NCBI GenBank assembly: GCA_005884005.1
Contig: VAWI01000015.1
Location: forward strand, 21,168 to 85,167
DNA from: Actinomycetota bacterium
Lineage (GTDB): Bacteria > Actinomycetota > Thermoleophilia > Gaiellales > Gaiellaceae
Length of the DNA stretch: 64,000 nucleotides
Reading direction: 5' to 3'
Under the pieces are notes generated by a model. The model saw only the letters and a list, made by a program, of their open reading frames with translations, ran no database searches and was not told the DNA's origin. Shown here piece by piece: positions 48,595-64,000 of this stretch. Positions within the stretch are counted from its first letter, which is position 1, and each line of letters opens with the position of its first letter. The translations under genes and the position numbers were made by a program.

Positions 48595-49379
48595 CACGCG
48601 ATCTCCAGGGTCCCGCGGCGCCGGCTTTCGATCTCCATCAGGCGTAGCAGCGCGTACCCGCCGACGACGTAGATGCAACCGATCAAGAGCTCGGCTCCGA
48701 CGAGCCCGGCCACCTTCCCCAGGCCCGCGCCGCCGGCGAGTTGCCTCGCCGCGGCGATTCCGTGCGTGAGCGGCAGCCCCTCCGCGATCGTGCTCATCCA
48801 GGCGGGCAGGCTCGACAGCGGCACGTTGACCCCGCAGAAGACGAGCAGGAAGCCGAAGAGGATGTTCGACGTTACTGCCGTCTCACGGACACGCAGGCCG
48901 AGCGCGGCGTTGCAGAGCCCGAGCCCCGTGCATGAAAAGGCGGTCACGGCAGCAACGAGCACGAGCGGCGCGACCGCCGAGATCGGTACGTGGACGCCCA
49001 ACAGCGCACTGCCCGTTACGAGCGCGAATCCTGAGACGACGAAGCCGTTCGCGATCACCGGCACCGAGCGCCCGATGAAGAGCGGCAGGCGTCCGGCCGG
49101 TGTCGTGAGGACGAGTGGGAGCGTGTGCTGGAAGCGCTCGCCGCCGATCGTGTTGCCCATCGCGAACAGGCACGGAACCGCTGCGTACTGGAGCGCGTTG
49201 CCGATCACGTAGAACCGGTCGGACTCGAGGTGCGTGGTGCGGCCGATGTAGGCGAACAGCAGGATTTGAAACAGCGGCGCGATCAGGAAGCTCGGGATCA
49301 AGATCCAGGGAGTCAGCCAGTTGAAGAGCGCCCGATAGCTGGTCAGGCCGCCGACGAAGAAGATCCGCAGCGAGGTCAC
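48594..49379 (-). CDS. ABC-2 type transporter permease (pair 1, second gene)
   Basis: This 261-residue permease has about six membrane segments, the LRIFFVGGLTSYRALFNW start, a GGERFQHTLPLVLTTPAG loop and FCGVNVPLSSLPAWMS. It is a paralogue of the permease at 47021. GTG 49379 lies 6 nt after the upstream permease stop, and its own stop overlaps the next gene. This pair is nearest the ATPase and probably the original one. Confidence 0.88.
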   Translation of the reverse strand: MTSLRIFFVGGLTSYRALFNWLTPWILIPSFLIAPLFQILLFAYIGRTTHLESDRFYVIGNALQYAAVPCLFAMGNTIGGERFQHTLPLVLTTPAGRLPLFIGRSVPVIANGFVVSGFALVTGSALLGVHVPISAVAPLVLVAAVTAFSCTGLGLCNAALGLRVRETAVTSNILFGFLLVFCGVNVPLSSLPAWMSTIAEGLPLTHGIAAARQLAGGAGLGKVAGLVGAELLIGCIYVVGGYALLRLMEIESRRRGTLEIA

Positions 49380-49385
49380 GTCAAG

Positions 49386-50156
49386 TCACGTCAACGACAG
49401 AGTCGCTGTGCGGCGCGCGGAGCGGAGCACGGTGTCCACGAGCAGCGTCCCGGCGATTCCGTATAGCGCGGCGAGGCCGATGCAGGCCGCAACCGGCCAC
49501 AGCGGTGCGCCCCCGAGTGCGGCCTGCCTGATCGCCCGGACGCCCCAGGTCGGGGCGAGGGCCCACGAGATCGGCCTCACCCAGTCGGGGAAGAGCGAGA
49601 GCGGAACCAGGAATCCGCAGACGAGCCAGACCGGATACTCGAGCGCGTTCCCCAGCGCCCAGGCGGTCCGGTAGCGGACGACGGTCACGGAGAGCAGGAA
49701 GCCGAGCAGCCCGATCGCGAGCACGGTGGTGGGGACGGCGATCACGAACAGGAGTGGGTGGACGATATGCACGCCGATGCCGAACAGAAAGCGGCCCCAG
49801 AGCAGCGTCGCCGCCATGCTGTAGATGCCGACCGTCGACATGGCGAGCGTGATCGGAATCAGCACGAGCGAGAAATGAGCGGGCGTGCCGACGATGGCCT
49901 CGAGCGTCCCGTACCAGCGTTCGCGCTGCAGCGCCGAGCTGGCCGCGACGCTCGTTGAAGACCAGATGCCCATCACGCTCGAGCCGAGCGCCGCGTACAG
50001 CAGGGCGCGCGAGTCGTGGCTCGTCCGGAACATGAAGAAGGCCGTCGTCGCGAAGAAAAGCGGCCAGAGAATGCCGAGCAGCCCGTCGAACGAGGAGCGG
50101 GACAACATCTTCATCTGGAAGAGCCATCCGATGGCGACGAGGCGGAGAGCCTTCAC
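49386..50156 (-). CDS. ABC-2 type transporter permease (pair 1, first gene)
   Basis: This 256-residue permease has about six membrane segments. LRLVAIGWLFQMKMLSRSSF begins it, ASSALQRERWYGTLEAIVGT is the loop, and LVCGFLVPLSLFPDWVRPIS precedes WALAPTWGVRAIRQAALGG. It is a paralogue of the permease at 47824. GTG 50156 overlaps the ATPase stop (GTGA). The reading frame is open far upstream, but that part is the shadow of the ATPase gene. Confidence 0.88.
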   Translation of the reverse strand: MKALRLVAIGWLFQMKMLSRSSFDGLLGILWPLFFATTAFFMFRTSHDSRALLYAALGSSVMGIWSSTSVAASSALQRERWYGTLEAIVGTPAHFSLVLIPITLAMSTVGIYSMAATLLWGRFLFGIGVHIVHPLLFVIAVPTTVLAIGLLGFLLSVTVVRYRTAWALGNALEYPVWLVCGFLVPLSLFPDWVRPISWALAPTWGVRAIRQAALGGAPLWPVAACIGLAALYGIAGTLLVDTVLRSARRTATLSLT

Positions 50157-51121
50157 GAGCCGGTGACGAGGCTGACGTAGGCGTCCTCGAGCGTCGGCTC
50201 CCGGGCCGCGACCCGGCCAACCCGGACGTCGCCAAGGCAGCCGAGCAGCTGCTGGGTCAGCTCCAGGCCTTTCGGGGCCTGGACGAGCAACAGCTGGACG
50301 TGTTCGCGTTCCTCGACCGAGACCGAGGTCACGCCGGGGCTCGCGCGCACGCGCTCGAGGGCGCCGGCCGGCAGACCATACGCCTCGATCTCCACGACCG
50401 TCCGGTCGGCGACGACCGACTTGAGAGCGGTGGGTGTTCCCTCGGCAACGATCTCGCCTTCGGCGATCACGGCGATCCGGTCGCACAGAGCGTCCGCCTC
50501 GTACATGTAGTGGGTCGTCAGCAGGACCGTCTTTCCGGCCTGGGCAAGTTCCGCGATCGTGTTCCGAAGCTCCCGAGCCCCGACCGGATCGAGACCTATT
50601 GTCGGCTCGTCGAGCACGACGACCGGCGGGTCGTGGAGGAGGCCTCGGGCGATGTGGAGCCGCTGCTTCATCCCGCGCGAGTAGCCCTCGACGCGCTCCT
50701 TCTCGCGTCCCATCAGGCCCACGAGCTCCAAGAGCTCGGGGATCCGCCGCTTCTGCACCTTCGGCGGCACGCCGTAGAGCTCGGAGAAATAGCGGAGGTT
50801 GTCAAGGCCGCTCAGCCGCTCGTAGGCGCCGCGGTCGCCGCCGAAGACGTAGCCGATGTTCCGCCGCACGGTGCGGGCGCTGTGGACAACGTCGTGCCCC
50901 AGCACGCGGGCCGCTCCCGAGGTCGGGATCAGCAGCGTCACCAGCATCTTGATCGTGGTCGTCTTTCCGGCGCCGTTCGGCCCGAGCAAGCCAAAGAGCT
51001 CGCCCTCGTTCACCTCGAAGTCGATTCCTCGCACTGCCTCGATGGTCTTCGTGCGGCGGCGGACGAAGCCTGACGTCTGCCTATAGGTCCGGCGTAGTTT
51101 CTCCGCCTCGATTGCGGCCAT
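50153..51121 (-). CDS. ABC transporter ATP-binding protein (ABC-2 / CcmA-DrrA type)
   Basis: This 322-residue ATPase has Walker A GLLGPNGAGKTTT, the Q-loop region with GYVFGGDRGAYERLSG, signature YSRGMKQRLHIARGL (S-R-G-M instead of LSGGQ, as in the ABC-2 export group), Walker B PPVVVLDEPTIGLDP and the H-loop LLTTHYMYEAD. The C-terminal 90 residues carry the usual regulatory extension. ATG 51121 (MAAIEAEKLRRTY) starts the eight-gene minus-strand operon. One ATPase appears to serve two permease pairs. Probably an exporter. Confidence 0.92.
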   Translation of the reverse strand: MAAIEAEKLRRTYRQTSGFVRRRTKTIEAVRGIDFEVNEGELFGLLGPNGAGKTTTIKMLVTLLIPTSGAARVLGHDVVHSARTVRRNIGYVFGGDRGAYERLSGLDNLRYFSELYGVPPKVQKRRIPELLELVGLMGREKERVEGYSRGMKQRLHIARGLLHDPPVVVLDEPTIGLDPVGARELRNTIAELAQAGKTVLLTTHYMYEADALCDRIAVIAEGEIVAEGTPTALKSVVADRTVVEIEAYGLPAGALERVRASPGVTSVSVEEREHVQLLLVQAPKGLELTQQLLGCLGDVRVGRVAAREPTLEDAYVSLVTGS

Positions 51122-51188
51122 GCCCGGAGCCTATCCAGGCTTTCGGAACGTAAGCTTCAAAGGTTCTTCGCTACACTCAGCCGCGCGC

Positions 51189-51262
51189 GGCGGCGTAGCT
51201 CAGCTGGTTAGAGCAGCGGAATCATAATCCGAAGGTCGAAGGTTCGAGTCCTTCCGCCGCTA
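51189..51262 (+). tRNA. tRNA-Met (CAU anticodon, elongator or Ile2 type)
   Basis: This 74-nt cloverleaf has acceptor GGCGGCG pairing with CGCCGCT (a G-T pair at the end), D arm GCTCAGCTGGTTAGAGC, anticodon stem CGGAA/ATCCG region with loop holding CAT, and T arm AGGTTCGAGTCCT. CCA is not encoded. The G1 pair shows it is not the initiator; a lysidine-modified isoleucine tRNA cannot be excluded. rpmG begins 28 nt later. Confidence 0.9.
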
Positions 51263-51290
51263 CTAAAGCGCGCTTAGCAAGAAAGGAACG

Positions 51291-51452
51291 ATGGCTACCG
51301 GAGTCAGAGACGCGATCACCCTCGCCTGCACCGACTGCAAGCGGCGGAATTACCAGACGACGAAGTCCAAGCGGAACACGCCGGACCGCGTCGAGCTGCG
51401 CAAGTACTGCCGCTGGTGCGGCCGTCACACTACGCACCGGGAGACGCGCTAG
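51291..51452 (+). CDS. rpmG: 50S ribosomal protein L33
   Basis: This 53-residue ribosomal protein reads [20 protein letters not shown], then [19 protein letters not shown]. It has the two zinc-binding CxxC pairs (CTDC, CRWC) of the C+ form of L33. ATG 51291 follows GAAAGGAA. It precedes secE by 2 nt, the usual actinobacterial and general bacterial order tRNA-rpmG-secE-nusG. Length and motif are normal. Confidence 0.95.
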   Translation: MATGVRDAITLACTDCKRRNYQTTKSKRNTPDRVELRKYCRWCGRHTTHRETR

Positions 51453-51454
51453 TC

Positions 51455-51790
51455 GTGGCCCGGCAGACTCGAGCCCAGCGGCGCGCTCGCCGCGCCCGGC
51501 AGGAGCGGCAGGGCAACGGTGCCGACGCGAGGCCGGTTCAGCGGCAGCCCCAGATGGCCGGCGTCGCCAGGACCGAGCCGGCCGTCGAGCGGCGCCTTCC
51601 GGGCTCAGGCTTCCGGCGCTTCGTCGGCGAGTCCGCCGCCGAGCTGAAAAAGGTTGAGTGGCCCGGCCAGCAGCAGCTGATCCAGGGCGTGACAGTTGTC
51701 GTGATCGCCTGCATCATCGTCGGCGCATATCTCTGGCTGGCCGACCTCGCCTTCAAGCGGCTCGTCCAGAACGTCTTCCTGGGTCAATAG
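51455..51790 (+). CDS. secE: preprotein translocase subunit SecE
   Basis: This 111-residue protein has a basic, Arg/Gln-rich cytoplasmic extension of about 50 residues, then the conserved SecE core FVGESAAELKKVEWPGQQQL and one membrane segment (VTVVVIACIIVGAYLWLA). It stabilises SecY in the export channel. GTG 51455 lies just after the rpmG stop with no separate ribosome binding site of its own, so translation is likely coupled. A single-span SecE is usual for Gram-positive bacteria; the N-terminal extension is typical of actinobacteria. Confidence 0.93.
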   Translation: MARQTRAQRRARRARQERQGNGADARPVQRQPQMAGVARTEPAVERRLPGSGFRRFVGESAAELKKVEWPGQQQLIQGVTVVVIACIIVGAYLWLADLAFKRLVQNVFLGQ

Positions 51791-51839
51791 CGACGGGGTG
51801 GTAAACGGATGAACATTTGTGGAAACAAGGACGCGTAGC

Positions 51840-52370
51840 GTGTTTCGTTGGTATGCGATCAACACGTACTCCGGTCACGAGAACAAGGTCAAGACGAACC
51901 TCGAGCACAGGATCGATTCGATGAACCAGCATCCGCGATTCCGGCGCGTCGTCGTACCGACCGAGCAGGTCATCGAGACCAAGGACGGGCAGAAGGTGCA
52001 GACCGAAAAGCGGATCCTGCCCGGCTACGTGCTCGTGAACATGGATTTGAACGACGACGCCTGGACGGTCGTCAAGAACACGCCCGGCGTCACGGGCTTC
52101 GTGGGGGCGGGCACCAAGCCCGTGCCGCTCTCCCAGGGCGAGGTCGACCGAATTCTGCGCACCGGCGCGACCGCCGGCGAGCGTCCGCGCGCCCAGGTCG
52201 AGTTCTCGCTCGGTGAGTCCGTGAAGGTAACTTCCGGCCCGCTGTCCGACTTCGACGGCGAGATCGTCGACGTGAATCCCGACCAGCAGAAGCTGAAGGT
52301 GCTGGTCGACATCTTCGAGCGCCAGGTGCCGGTCGAACTGGGCTTCGACCAGGTCAAGAAGATCGACTGA
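51840..52370 (+). CDS. nusG: transcription termination/antitermination protein NusG
   Basis: This 176-residue protein has the NGN domain ([48 protein letters not shown]) and the KOW domain ([20 protein letters not shown]). NusG binds RNA polymerase and couples it to Rho or ribosomes. GTG 51840 gives the standard bacterial start; GTG 51819 adds seven residues. Between secE and this start lies a 9-codon reading frame (ATG 51808 to TAG 51837) that ends two bases before the GTG. The stop shares a base with rplK (TGATG). Confidence 0.93.
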   Translation: MFRWYAINTYSGHENKVKTNLEHRIDSMNQHPRFRRVVVPTEQVIETKDGQKVQTEKRILPGYVLVNMDLNDDAWTVVKNTPGVTGFVGAGTKPVPLSQGEVDRILRTGATAGERPRAQVEFSLGESVKVTSGPLSDFDGEIVDVNPDQQKLKVLVDIFERQVPVELGFDQVKKID

Positions 52371-52795
52371 TGGCGAAGAAAATTCTCACCATGATCAAGC
52401 TGCAGATTCCCGGCGGGCAGGCGAACCCTGCGCCGCCGGTCGGGCCTGCGCTCGGCCAGCACGGCGTCAACATCATGGAGTTCTGCAAGGCCTTCAACGC
52501 GCAGACGTCCGACCAGAACGGTCGAATCATCCCGGTCGAGATCACGGTCTACGAGGACCGCTCGTTCGACTTCATCACCAAGACCCCGCCGGCGGCTGTC
52601 CTGATCAAGGAGGCGCTGCGGCTCGAGAAGGGCTCCGGTGAGCCGAACCGCGAGAAGGTCGGCCGTCTGACCCGCGACCAGGTGCGCCAGATCGCCGAGA
52701 CGAAGATGCCCGACCTCAATGCAAGAGATGTCGAGGAGGCAATGAAGGTGGTGGCGGGAACAGCCCGTAGCATGGGCGTGGAGACCGACGTATGA
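52370..52795 (+). CDS. rplK: 50S ribosomal protein L11
   Basis: This 141-residue protein matches L11 end to end: [40 protein letters not shown], then [17 protein letters not shown] and a C-terminal rRNA-binding helix ([24 protein letters not shown]). It binds the GTPase-associated centre of 23S rRNA. Translationally coupled to nusG. A 124-nt spacer with a small GGAAAC-ATG-GTTTCC hairpin separates it from rplA, where most bacteria have almost no gap. Confidence 0.97.
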   Translation: MAKKILTMIKLQIPGGQANPAPPVGPALGQHGVNIMEFCKAFNAQTSDQNGRIIPVEITVYEDRSFDFITKTPPAAVLIKEALRLEKGSGEPNREKVGRLTRDQVRQIAETKMPDLNARDVEEAMKVVAGTARSMGVETDV

Positions 52796-52919
52796 CGCTT
52801 CCCAACGTTCTCAGCGGATGCGCTGACATGCGCGGTACGGCCGGTGCGTACCTCCTGAAGGGGGCACACGGCGGAAACATGGTTTCCCCCGTGAAACGAG
52901 CAAGCCGGAGGCGCGCGAA

Positions 52920-53663
52920 GTGACGCAACACGGGAAGAACTACCGGGCGGCGCGCGCCGCGATCGACCGCGAGCGGCAGTACTCGCCCGCCGAGGCGATC
53001 CGGCTCCTCAAGAGCTTCCCGGACAAGAAGTTCGACGAGACGGTCGAGGTGCACTTCAACCTCGGCCTCAACGTCCGCCACGCCGAGCAGCAGCTTCGAG
53101 GCACGTTGATGCTTCCCCACGGCACCGGCCGCGAGTCGAAGGTCGCTGTCTTCGCCGAAGGAGACAAGGCGCGCGAGGCGCAAGAGGCGGGCGCCGACGT
53201 GGTCGGTACGGCCGACCTCGCGAAGCAGATCGAGGAGGGCTTCGACGACTTCGACGTCGCGATTGCGACCCCTGACCAGATGAGCGTCGTCGGCAAGCTC
53301 GGCCGCATCCTCGGGCCCCGCGGAAAGATGCCGAACCCGAAGACCGGCACGGTGACGATGGACGTTGCCAAGGCGGTCCAGGAGGCCAAGGCCGGCAAGC
53401 TCGAATACCGCACCGACCGTGGCGCGAACGTTCACGTCGCGCTCGGCAAGAAAAGCTTCGACGAGCGCCAACTCGCCGAGAACTACGCGGCTCTGCTCGA
53501 CGAGATCGTCCGAGCAAAGCCCGCGGCCGCGAAGGGCCGCTACATCAACGGCGTTACACTGACGACCGCGATGGGCCCCGGAATCCATGTCGACCCGGCG
53601 CGGACGAGGGGCATCGTCGAAGAGCTCGAGGAGAGACCGGCAGAAGAAGCCGTACCCGCGTAA
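52920..53663 (+). CDS. rplA: 50S ribosomal protein L1
   Basis: This 247-residue protein has the L1 core: YSPAEAIRLLKSFPDKKFDE, VEVHFNLGLNVRHAEQQLRG, the LGRILGPRGKMPNPKTGTVT segment and KGRYINGVTLTTAMGPGIHV. It binds the 23S rRNA stalk and in many bacteria represses its own operon. GTG 52920 follows CCGGAGG at 9 nt. A 16-residue acidic tail (EELEERPAEEAVPA) extends the usual end. Confidence 0.97.
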   Translation: MTQHGKNYRAARAAIDRERQYSPAEAIRLLKSFPDKKFDETVEVHFNLGLNVRHAEQQLRGTLMLPHGTGRESKVAVFAEGDKAREAQEAGADVVGTADLAKQIEEGFDDFDVAIATPDQMSVVGKLGRILGPRGKMPNPKTGTVTMDVAKAVQEAKAGKLEYRTDRGANVHVALGKKSFDERQLAENYAALLDEIVRAKPAAAKGRYINGVTLTTAMGPGIHVDPARTRGIVEELEERPAEEAVPA

Positions 53664-53669
53664 GAACCA

Positions 53670-53790
53670 GCCCATCGCCAGAGACCACTGGTAGCGCGAG
53701 AGCGCAGAAGTCCAGTCGAGGCGGTCCTTCCGAGAAGCCTTCTCAGTCGGGTCCGCCGTTGGCGGGCCCGAAGTATTTGAGGAGGTGATT
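53670..53790 (+). ncRNA. ribosomal protein L10 leader
   Basis: The 129-nt gap before rplJ contains the GCCAGAGACCACTGGT motif typical of L10 leaders and a final GGGTCCGCC-GTT-GGCGGGCCC hairpin just before the ribosome binding site. In bacteria such leaders bind the L10-(L7/L12) complex and repress rplJL. Assignment is by motif and position. Confidence 0.65.
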
Positions 53791-53792
53791 CG

Positions 53793-54479
53793 ATGCTGAG
53801 ACAGGACAAGGAACGGATCGTCAGCGAGCTTGCCGAGCGCTTGAAGAGCTCGCAGAACCTGCTCGTCGCCGACTACCGCGGCTTGACGATGCCGGAGATC
53901 GACGAGCTGCGCACGAAGCTGTTGGAAAGCGGCGCGCGCTTCTCGGTCGTCAAGAACACGCTGACCCGACGCGCCGCCGAGGAGGCGGGCGTCAAGCAGT
54001 TGCTCGACCTGATCGACGGCCCGACCGCGATCGCGTTCATCGACGCCGAGGGCGATCCCGCGGCGGCCGCGAAGATCCTGAACGACACGGCGCGGGCGCA
54101 CGACGTGCTCGTGATCCGCGGCGGACTGCTCGAGGGCGACACGGTCTCGGACGTCGAGGTCAAGCGCCTGGCGACCCTGCCGCCCGCCGACGTGGTGCGC
54201 GCGCAGCTCGCCGGGGCAGTGGCGGGGCCGCTGACGACCGTGGTCGGGCTGTTCACGGCGCCGCTGCGCGATCTCGTCAACGTGCTTGATGCCCGCATCA
54301 CCCAGCTGCAAGAGCAGGGTGAAACGGTGCCCGAGCCGGAGGCGGAAGCTCCCGCAGAGGAGCCCGCCGCCGAGGCCGAGACCACGGAGCCCGAAGCAGC
54401 CGTCGAGGAGGCGCCTGCAGAGGAAGCGCCGGCAGAAGAACCCGCACAGGAATCGAACGAGGAAGGACAGGAGGAGTAA
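53793..54479 (+). CDS. rplJ: 50S ribosomal protein L10
   Basis: This 228-residue protein has the L10 core ([40 protein letters not shown]) and the C-terminal helix that binds L7/L12 dimers. The last 45 residues are an unusual Glu/Ala/Pro-rich acidic tail (for example [15 protein letters not shown]) that is absent from the roughly 170-residue standard form. ATG 53793 follows GAGGAGGTGA, the strongest ribosome binding site in the window. The stop shares a base with rplL (TAATG). Confidence 0.96.
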   Translation: MLRQDKERIVSELAERLKSSQNLLVADYRGLTMPEIDELRTKLLESGARFSVVKNTLTRRAAEEAGVKQLLDLIDGPTAIAFIDAEGDPAAAAKILNDTARAHDVLVIRGGLLEGDTVSDVEVKRLATLPPADVVRAQLAGAVAGPLTTVVGLFTAPLRDLVNVLDARITQLQEQGETVPEPEAEAPAEEPAAEAETTEPEAAVEEAPAEEAPAEEPAQESNEEGQEE

Positions 54480-54865
54480 TGGCAAAAACAGACACAGACA
54501 AGCTCGTTCAGGAGCTCGGGGGCATGACCGTCCTCGACCTCGTCGAGCTGAAGAACAAGCTCGAGGAGGAGTGGGGCGTGACGGCTGCGGCTCCGGTGGC
54601 GGTTGCTGCCGCCGCGGCCCCGGGAGGCGACGGCGCAGCGGCTGCCGAGGAGCAGTCCACCTTCGACGTCGTCCTTACCGCGGCCGGCGGCCAGAAGATC
54701 CAAGTGATCAAGGTCGTCCGAGCGGTCACCGGGCTCGGCCTCAAGGAGGCGAAGGACCTCGTCGACAGCGCGCCCAACCCGGTCAAGGAGGGCCTCGCCA
54801 AAGAAGAGGCCGACACGATCAAGGGCCAGCTCGAAGAGGCCGGAGCGACCGTCGAACTGAAGTAG
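54479..54865 (+). CDS. rplL: 50S ribosomal protein L7/L12
   Basis: This 128-residue protein has the N-terminal dimerisation domain ([20 protein letters not shown]), an Ala-rich hinge and the factor-binding C-terminal domain ([35 protein letters not shown]). It recruits translation factors to the ribosome. A stable hairpin follows 21 nt after the stop. In most bacteria rpoB follows directly; here a small secreted-protein gene comes first. Confidence 0.97.
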   Translation: MAKTDTDKLVQELGGMTVLDLVELKNKLEEEWGVTAAAPVAVAAAAAPGGDGAAAAEEQSTFDVVLTAAGGQKIQVIKVVRAVTGLGLKEAKDLVDSAPNPVKEGLAKEEADTIKGQLEEAGATVELK

Positions 54866-54886
54866 TTCGAGCAAGAGCCGCGCTTC

Positions 54887-54916
54887 GAAGGAGGTCGCCT
54901 CAGGGCGGCCTCCTTC
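54887..54916 (+). terminator. attenuator or terminator hairpin after rplL
   Basis: GAAGGAGG-T-CGCC and GGCG-G-CCTCCTTC pair into a 13-bp stem (one T-G pair) with a loop of about four bases. No T-run follows. In rplJL-rpoBC operons partial termination at this place sets the ratio of ribosomal proteins to polymerase. Confidence 0.6.
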
Positions 54917-55182
54917 ACGTGAGTGTGGCAGCCCGCTGGAAGGTCAAACACGGCCGTCTTGACTGCTTTCGCGATCCGTAAACCCTCGATGAACCGGGGG
55001 GCACAGCGTCATGTGACCGGAGGGAGAAGGGGAAGGTGAGGAGGCAGTTTCCCCGCTGCGCCCGGGACACCCGAGCGTAAAACTGCTGTAAAGAACTACC
55101 TCCTTCAAGGGGTTTCCCCGTACGGCCGAAGACGTGTCGAGCCGAGGACGCTTGTATCGATCCACGTCCCTGGAGGTAAGGA
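54917..55182 (+). promoter_or_regulatory. leader region of the small secreted-protein gene
   Basis: No gene is seen. The sequence has GTTTCCCCG twice (near 55048 and 55112) and a GGGGAAGG to TTTCCCC fold-back, then TGGAGGTAAGGA before the next ATG. A TTGACT at 54959 lacks a well-spaced -10. It probably holds a promoter and an RNA fold, but I cannot name one. Confidence 0.35.
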
Positions 55183-55644
55183 ATGCGTCTCACGAAGCTC
55201 GTTACGGTCGGACTCGCCACGGCGGCGCTCGCTGCTTCTGGCGCGACGGCCGATCCTGGTCACGGCAACTCCGCCAGCCATGCGTCGCACTGCGCGCCGG
55301 CGCCGGTGCAGCTCGCGGGCACGCTCGCGAACGATCCCGCGACCGGCGACACGTTGTTCCAGCTCACCGTGAAGCGCGGGAACATGCTGGGGCGGCTGTA
55401 CGCCAAGGCGGGCAATCCGGTTACGGTCAACGTCGACACCAAGACCCGCTACCGCAAGGACGGCGCCGCGTCGACGGTCGACGCTCTCGCACAGAACGAC
55501 CGTGCGCTTGTCTTCGCGAAGGTCTGCCGAGCCGACGTCAAGAAGGCCAGGCAGTCGGGTGGCACTCTCCCCGCGCTCACGGCGCGGCTGGTGCTCGACA
55601 AGGGCCCCAAGCCGGACACGGCGGGCGACAGCACCACCAACTAG
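55183..55644 (+). CDS. small secreted protein of unknown function between rplL and rpoB
   Basis: This 153-residue protein has a signal peptide (LVTVGLATAALAASGATADP), a short His/Ser-rich segment (HGNSASHASHCAPAP), and a beta-rich domain (VQLAGTLANDPATGDTLFQL, VTVNVDTKTRYRKDG, DRALVFAKVCRADVKKAR). Two cysteines may form a disulfide. The TVNVDTKTRYR-type strand resembles the small OB-like DUF5666 group, a weak match. ATG 55183 follows TGGAGGTAAGGA. A strong terminator follows, so it is its own transcription unit or the end of the ribosomal operon. Confidence 0.75.
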   Translation: MRLTKLVTVGLATAALAASGATADPGHGNSASHASHCAPAPVQLAGTLANDPATGDTLFQLTVKRGNMLGRLYAKAGNPVTVNVDTKTRYRKDGAASTVDALAQNDRALVFAKVCRADVKKARQSGGTLPALTARLVLDKGPKPDTAGDSTTN

Positions 55645-55662
55645 CTCGAGCACGTATTTGCC

Positions 55663-55690
55663 GCAAAGGGCCGCCTGAGCGGCCCTTTGC
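55663..55690 (+). terminator. intrinsic terminator before rpoB
   Basis: GCAAAGGGCCGC-CTGA-GCGGCCCTTTGC is a perfect 12-bp stem with a 4-nt loop, followed by ATTTCAGTTT. It should separate the rpoBC transcript from everything upstream. Confidence 0.8.
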
Positions 55691-55770
55691 ATTTCAGTTT
55701 GGGGGCGTGCGAACAGGATCTAAGAGGCGCCGAAAGGGCGGCGTGGGCGGCTTCCGGCGGCAAAATCCTC

Positions 55771-55824
55771 TATAGTGGCGTCAACGGGTGCCTCCCGCAG
55801 GCTCTGCCTTGCGCAGGAGCACCC
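55771..55824 (+). promoter_or_regulatory. probable rpoBC promoter -10 and leader hairpin
   Basis: TATAGT (55771-55776) is a good -10; the -35 position is poor. Just downstream GGGTG-CTCC-CGCAGG pairs with CTTGCG-GGAG-CACCC (55786-55824), then TCTTT and ATCTTT follow, as in an attenuator. About 95 nt of leader remain before rpoB. Confidence 0.45.
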
Positions 55825-55918
55825 TCTTTCGCTATCTTTGTGGGTCGCGCCGTAGTATCGCCTGTCCGCATTTCTCCACGCATTCCACACACAGAGCCGT
55901 AAAGGGAGGCACCCTCAC

Positions 55919-59536
<3,618 letters not shown>

Positions 59537-59597
59537 GGCCTACGGCCCCTGAGATGACGCGCAATTTGACTGAGACAAAGACTGGAGTGACGCGCAC

Positions 59598-64000
<4,403 letters not shown>

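Noticed and set aside
54917..55182. Cyclic-di-AMP (ydaO) riboswitch before the small secreted protein
   Set aside because: Cell-wall-related secreted genes in actinobacteria often have one, and G-rich blocks are present, but I could not align the conserved core.

Overview
The window reads as chromosomal DNA of a high-GC, single-membrane actinobacterium. The type IV pilus set has no secretin or pilot protein, TTG and GTG starts are frequent, and the secE-nusG-rplKAJL-rpoBC block is present. A member of the class Thermoleophilia is my best guess; this is inference from gene content, not from a search.

Region 1 (1-22.4 kb) is a catabolic region. A divergent pair, CoxE-like VWA protein and CoxD/MoxR-like AAA+ ATPase, faces a molybdenum hydroxylase operon: FAD subunit, 2Fe-2S subunit, and a molybdopterin subunit split into two coupled genes. 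The operon runs on into a cupin, a LutABC-like lactate oxidation set, a fumarylacetoacetate-hydrolase-family enzyme and an ABM-domain protein. A minus-strand operon (SDR, KdaD-like dehydratase, aldehyde dehydrogenase, extended SDR) looks like a non-phosphorylative sugar-acid route to 2-oxoglutarate. A plus-strand operon opens with a B12-dependent diol/glycerol dehydratase (small subunit, then fused large+medium subunit), followed by a U32-like TIM-barrel protein, a Gfo/Idh oxidoreductase and a sugar phosphate isomerase. A GlcD-like oxidase, a lactonase-like metallo-hydrolase, a zinc-less MDR reductase and a cupin close the region.

Region 2 (22.4-27.1 kb) holds an integrase remnant beside tRNA-Thr, a broken CHRD-like secreted protein gene, a 7TM-like histidine kinase, tRNA-Tyr and a geranylgeranyl-reductase-family protein.

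Region 3 (27.1-45.0 kb) is a nearly complete monoderm type IV pilus locus: two PilT ATPases, PilB, PilC, PilD, PilM, PilN, PilO and a PilP-like protein. It also has two near-identical major pilins, three minor prepilin or PilX-like proteins, a secreted transglycosylase/M23 hydrolase, a PASTA protein and two unknown genes. Most separate transcription units carry a sigma-28 (FliA/WhiG/SigD)-type promoter, -35 TCAA or TAAA, 16 bp, then -10 GCCGATAA. Several of these predict leaderless mRNAs.

Region 4 (45.0-51.1 kb) is one minus-strand operon: an ABC-2 ATPase with two tandem permease pairs, a creatininase-family protein, a polysaccharide deacetylase and PdxH.

Region 5 (51.2-64 kb) is the translation/transcription core: tRNA-Met, rpmG, secE, nusG, rplK, rplA, an L10 leader, rplJ, rplL, an unexpected small secreted-protein gene, rpoB and a 3'-truncated rpoC. 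The rpoC N-terminal region is long, as in Thermus.
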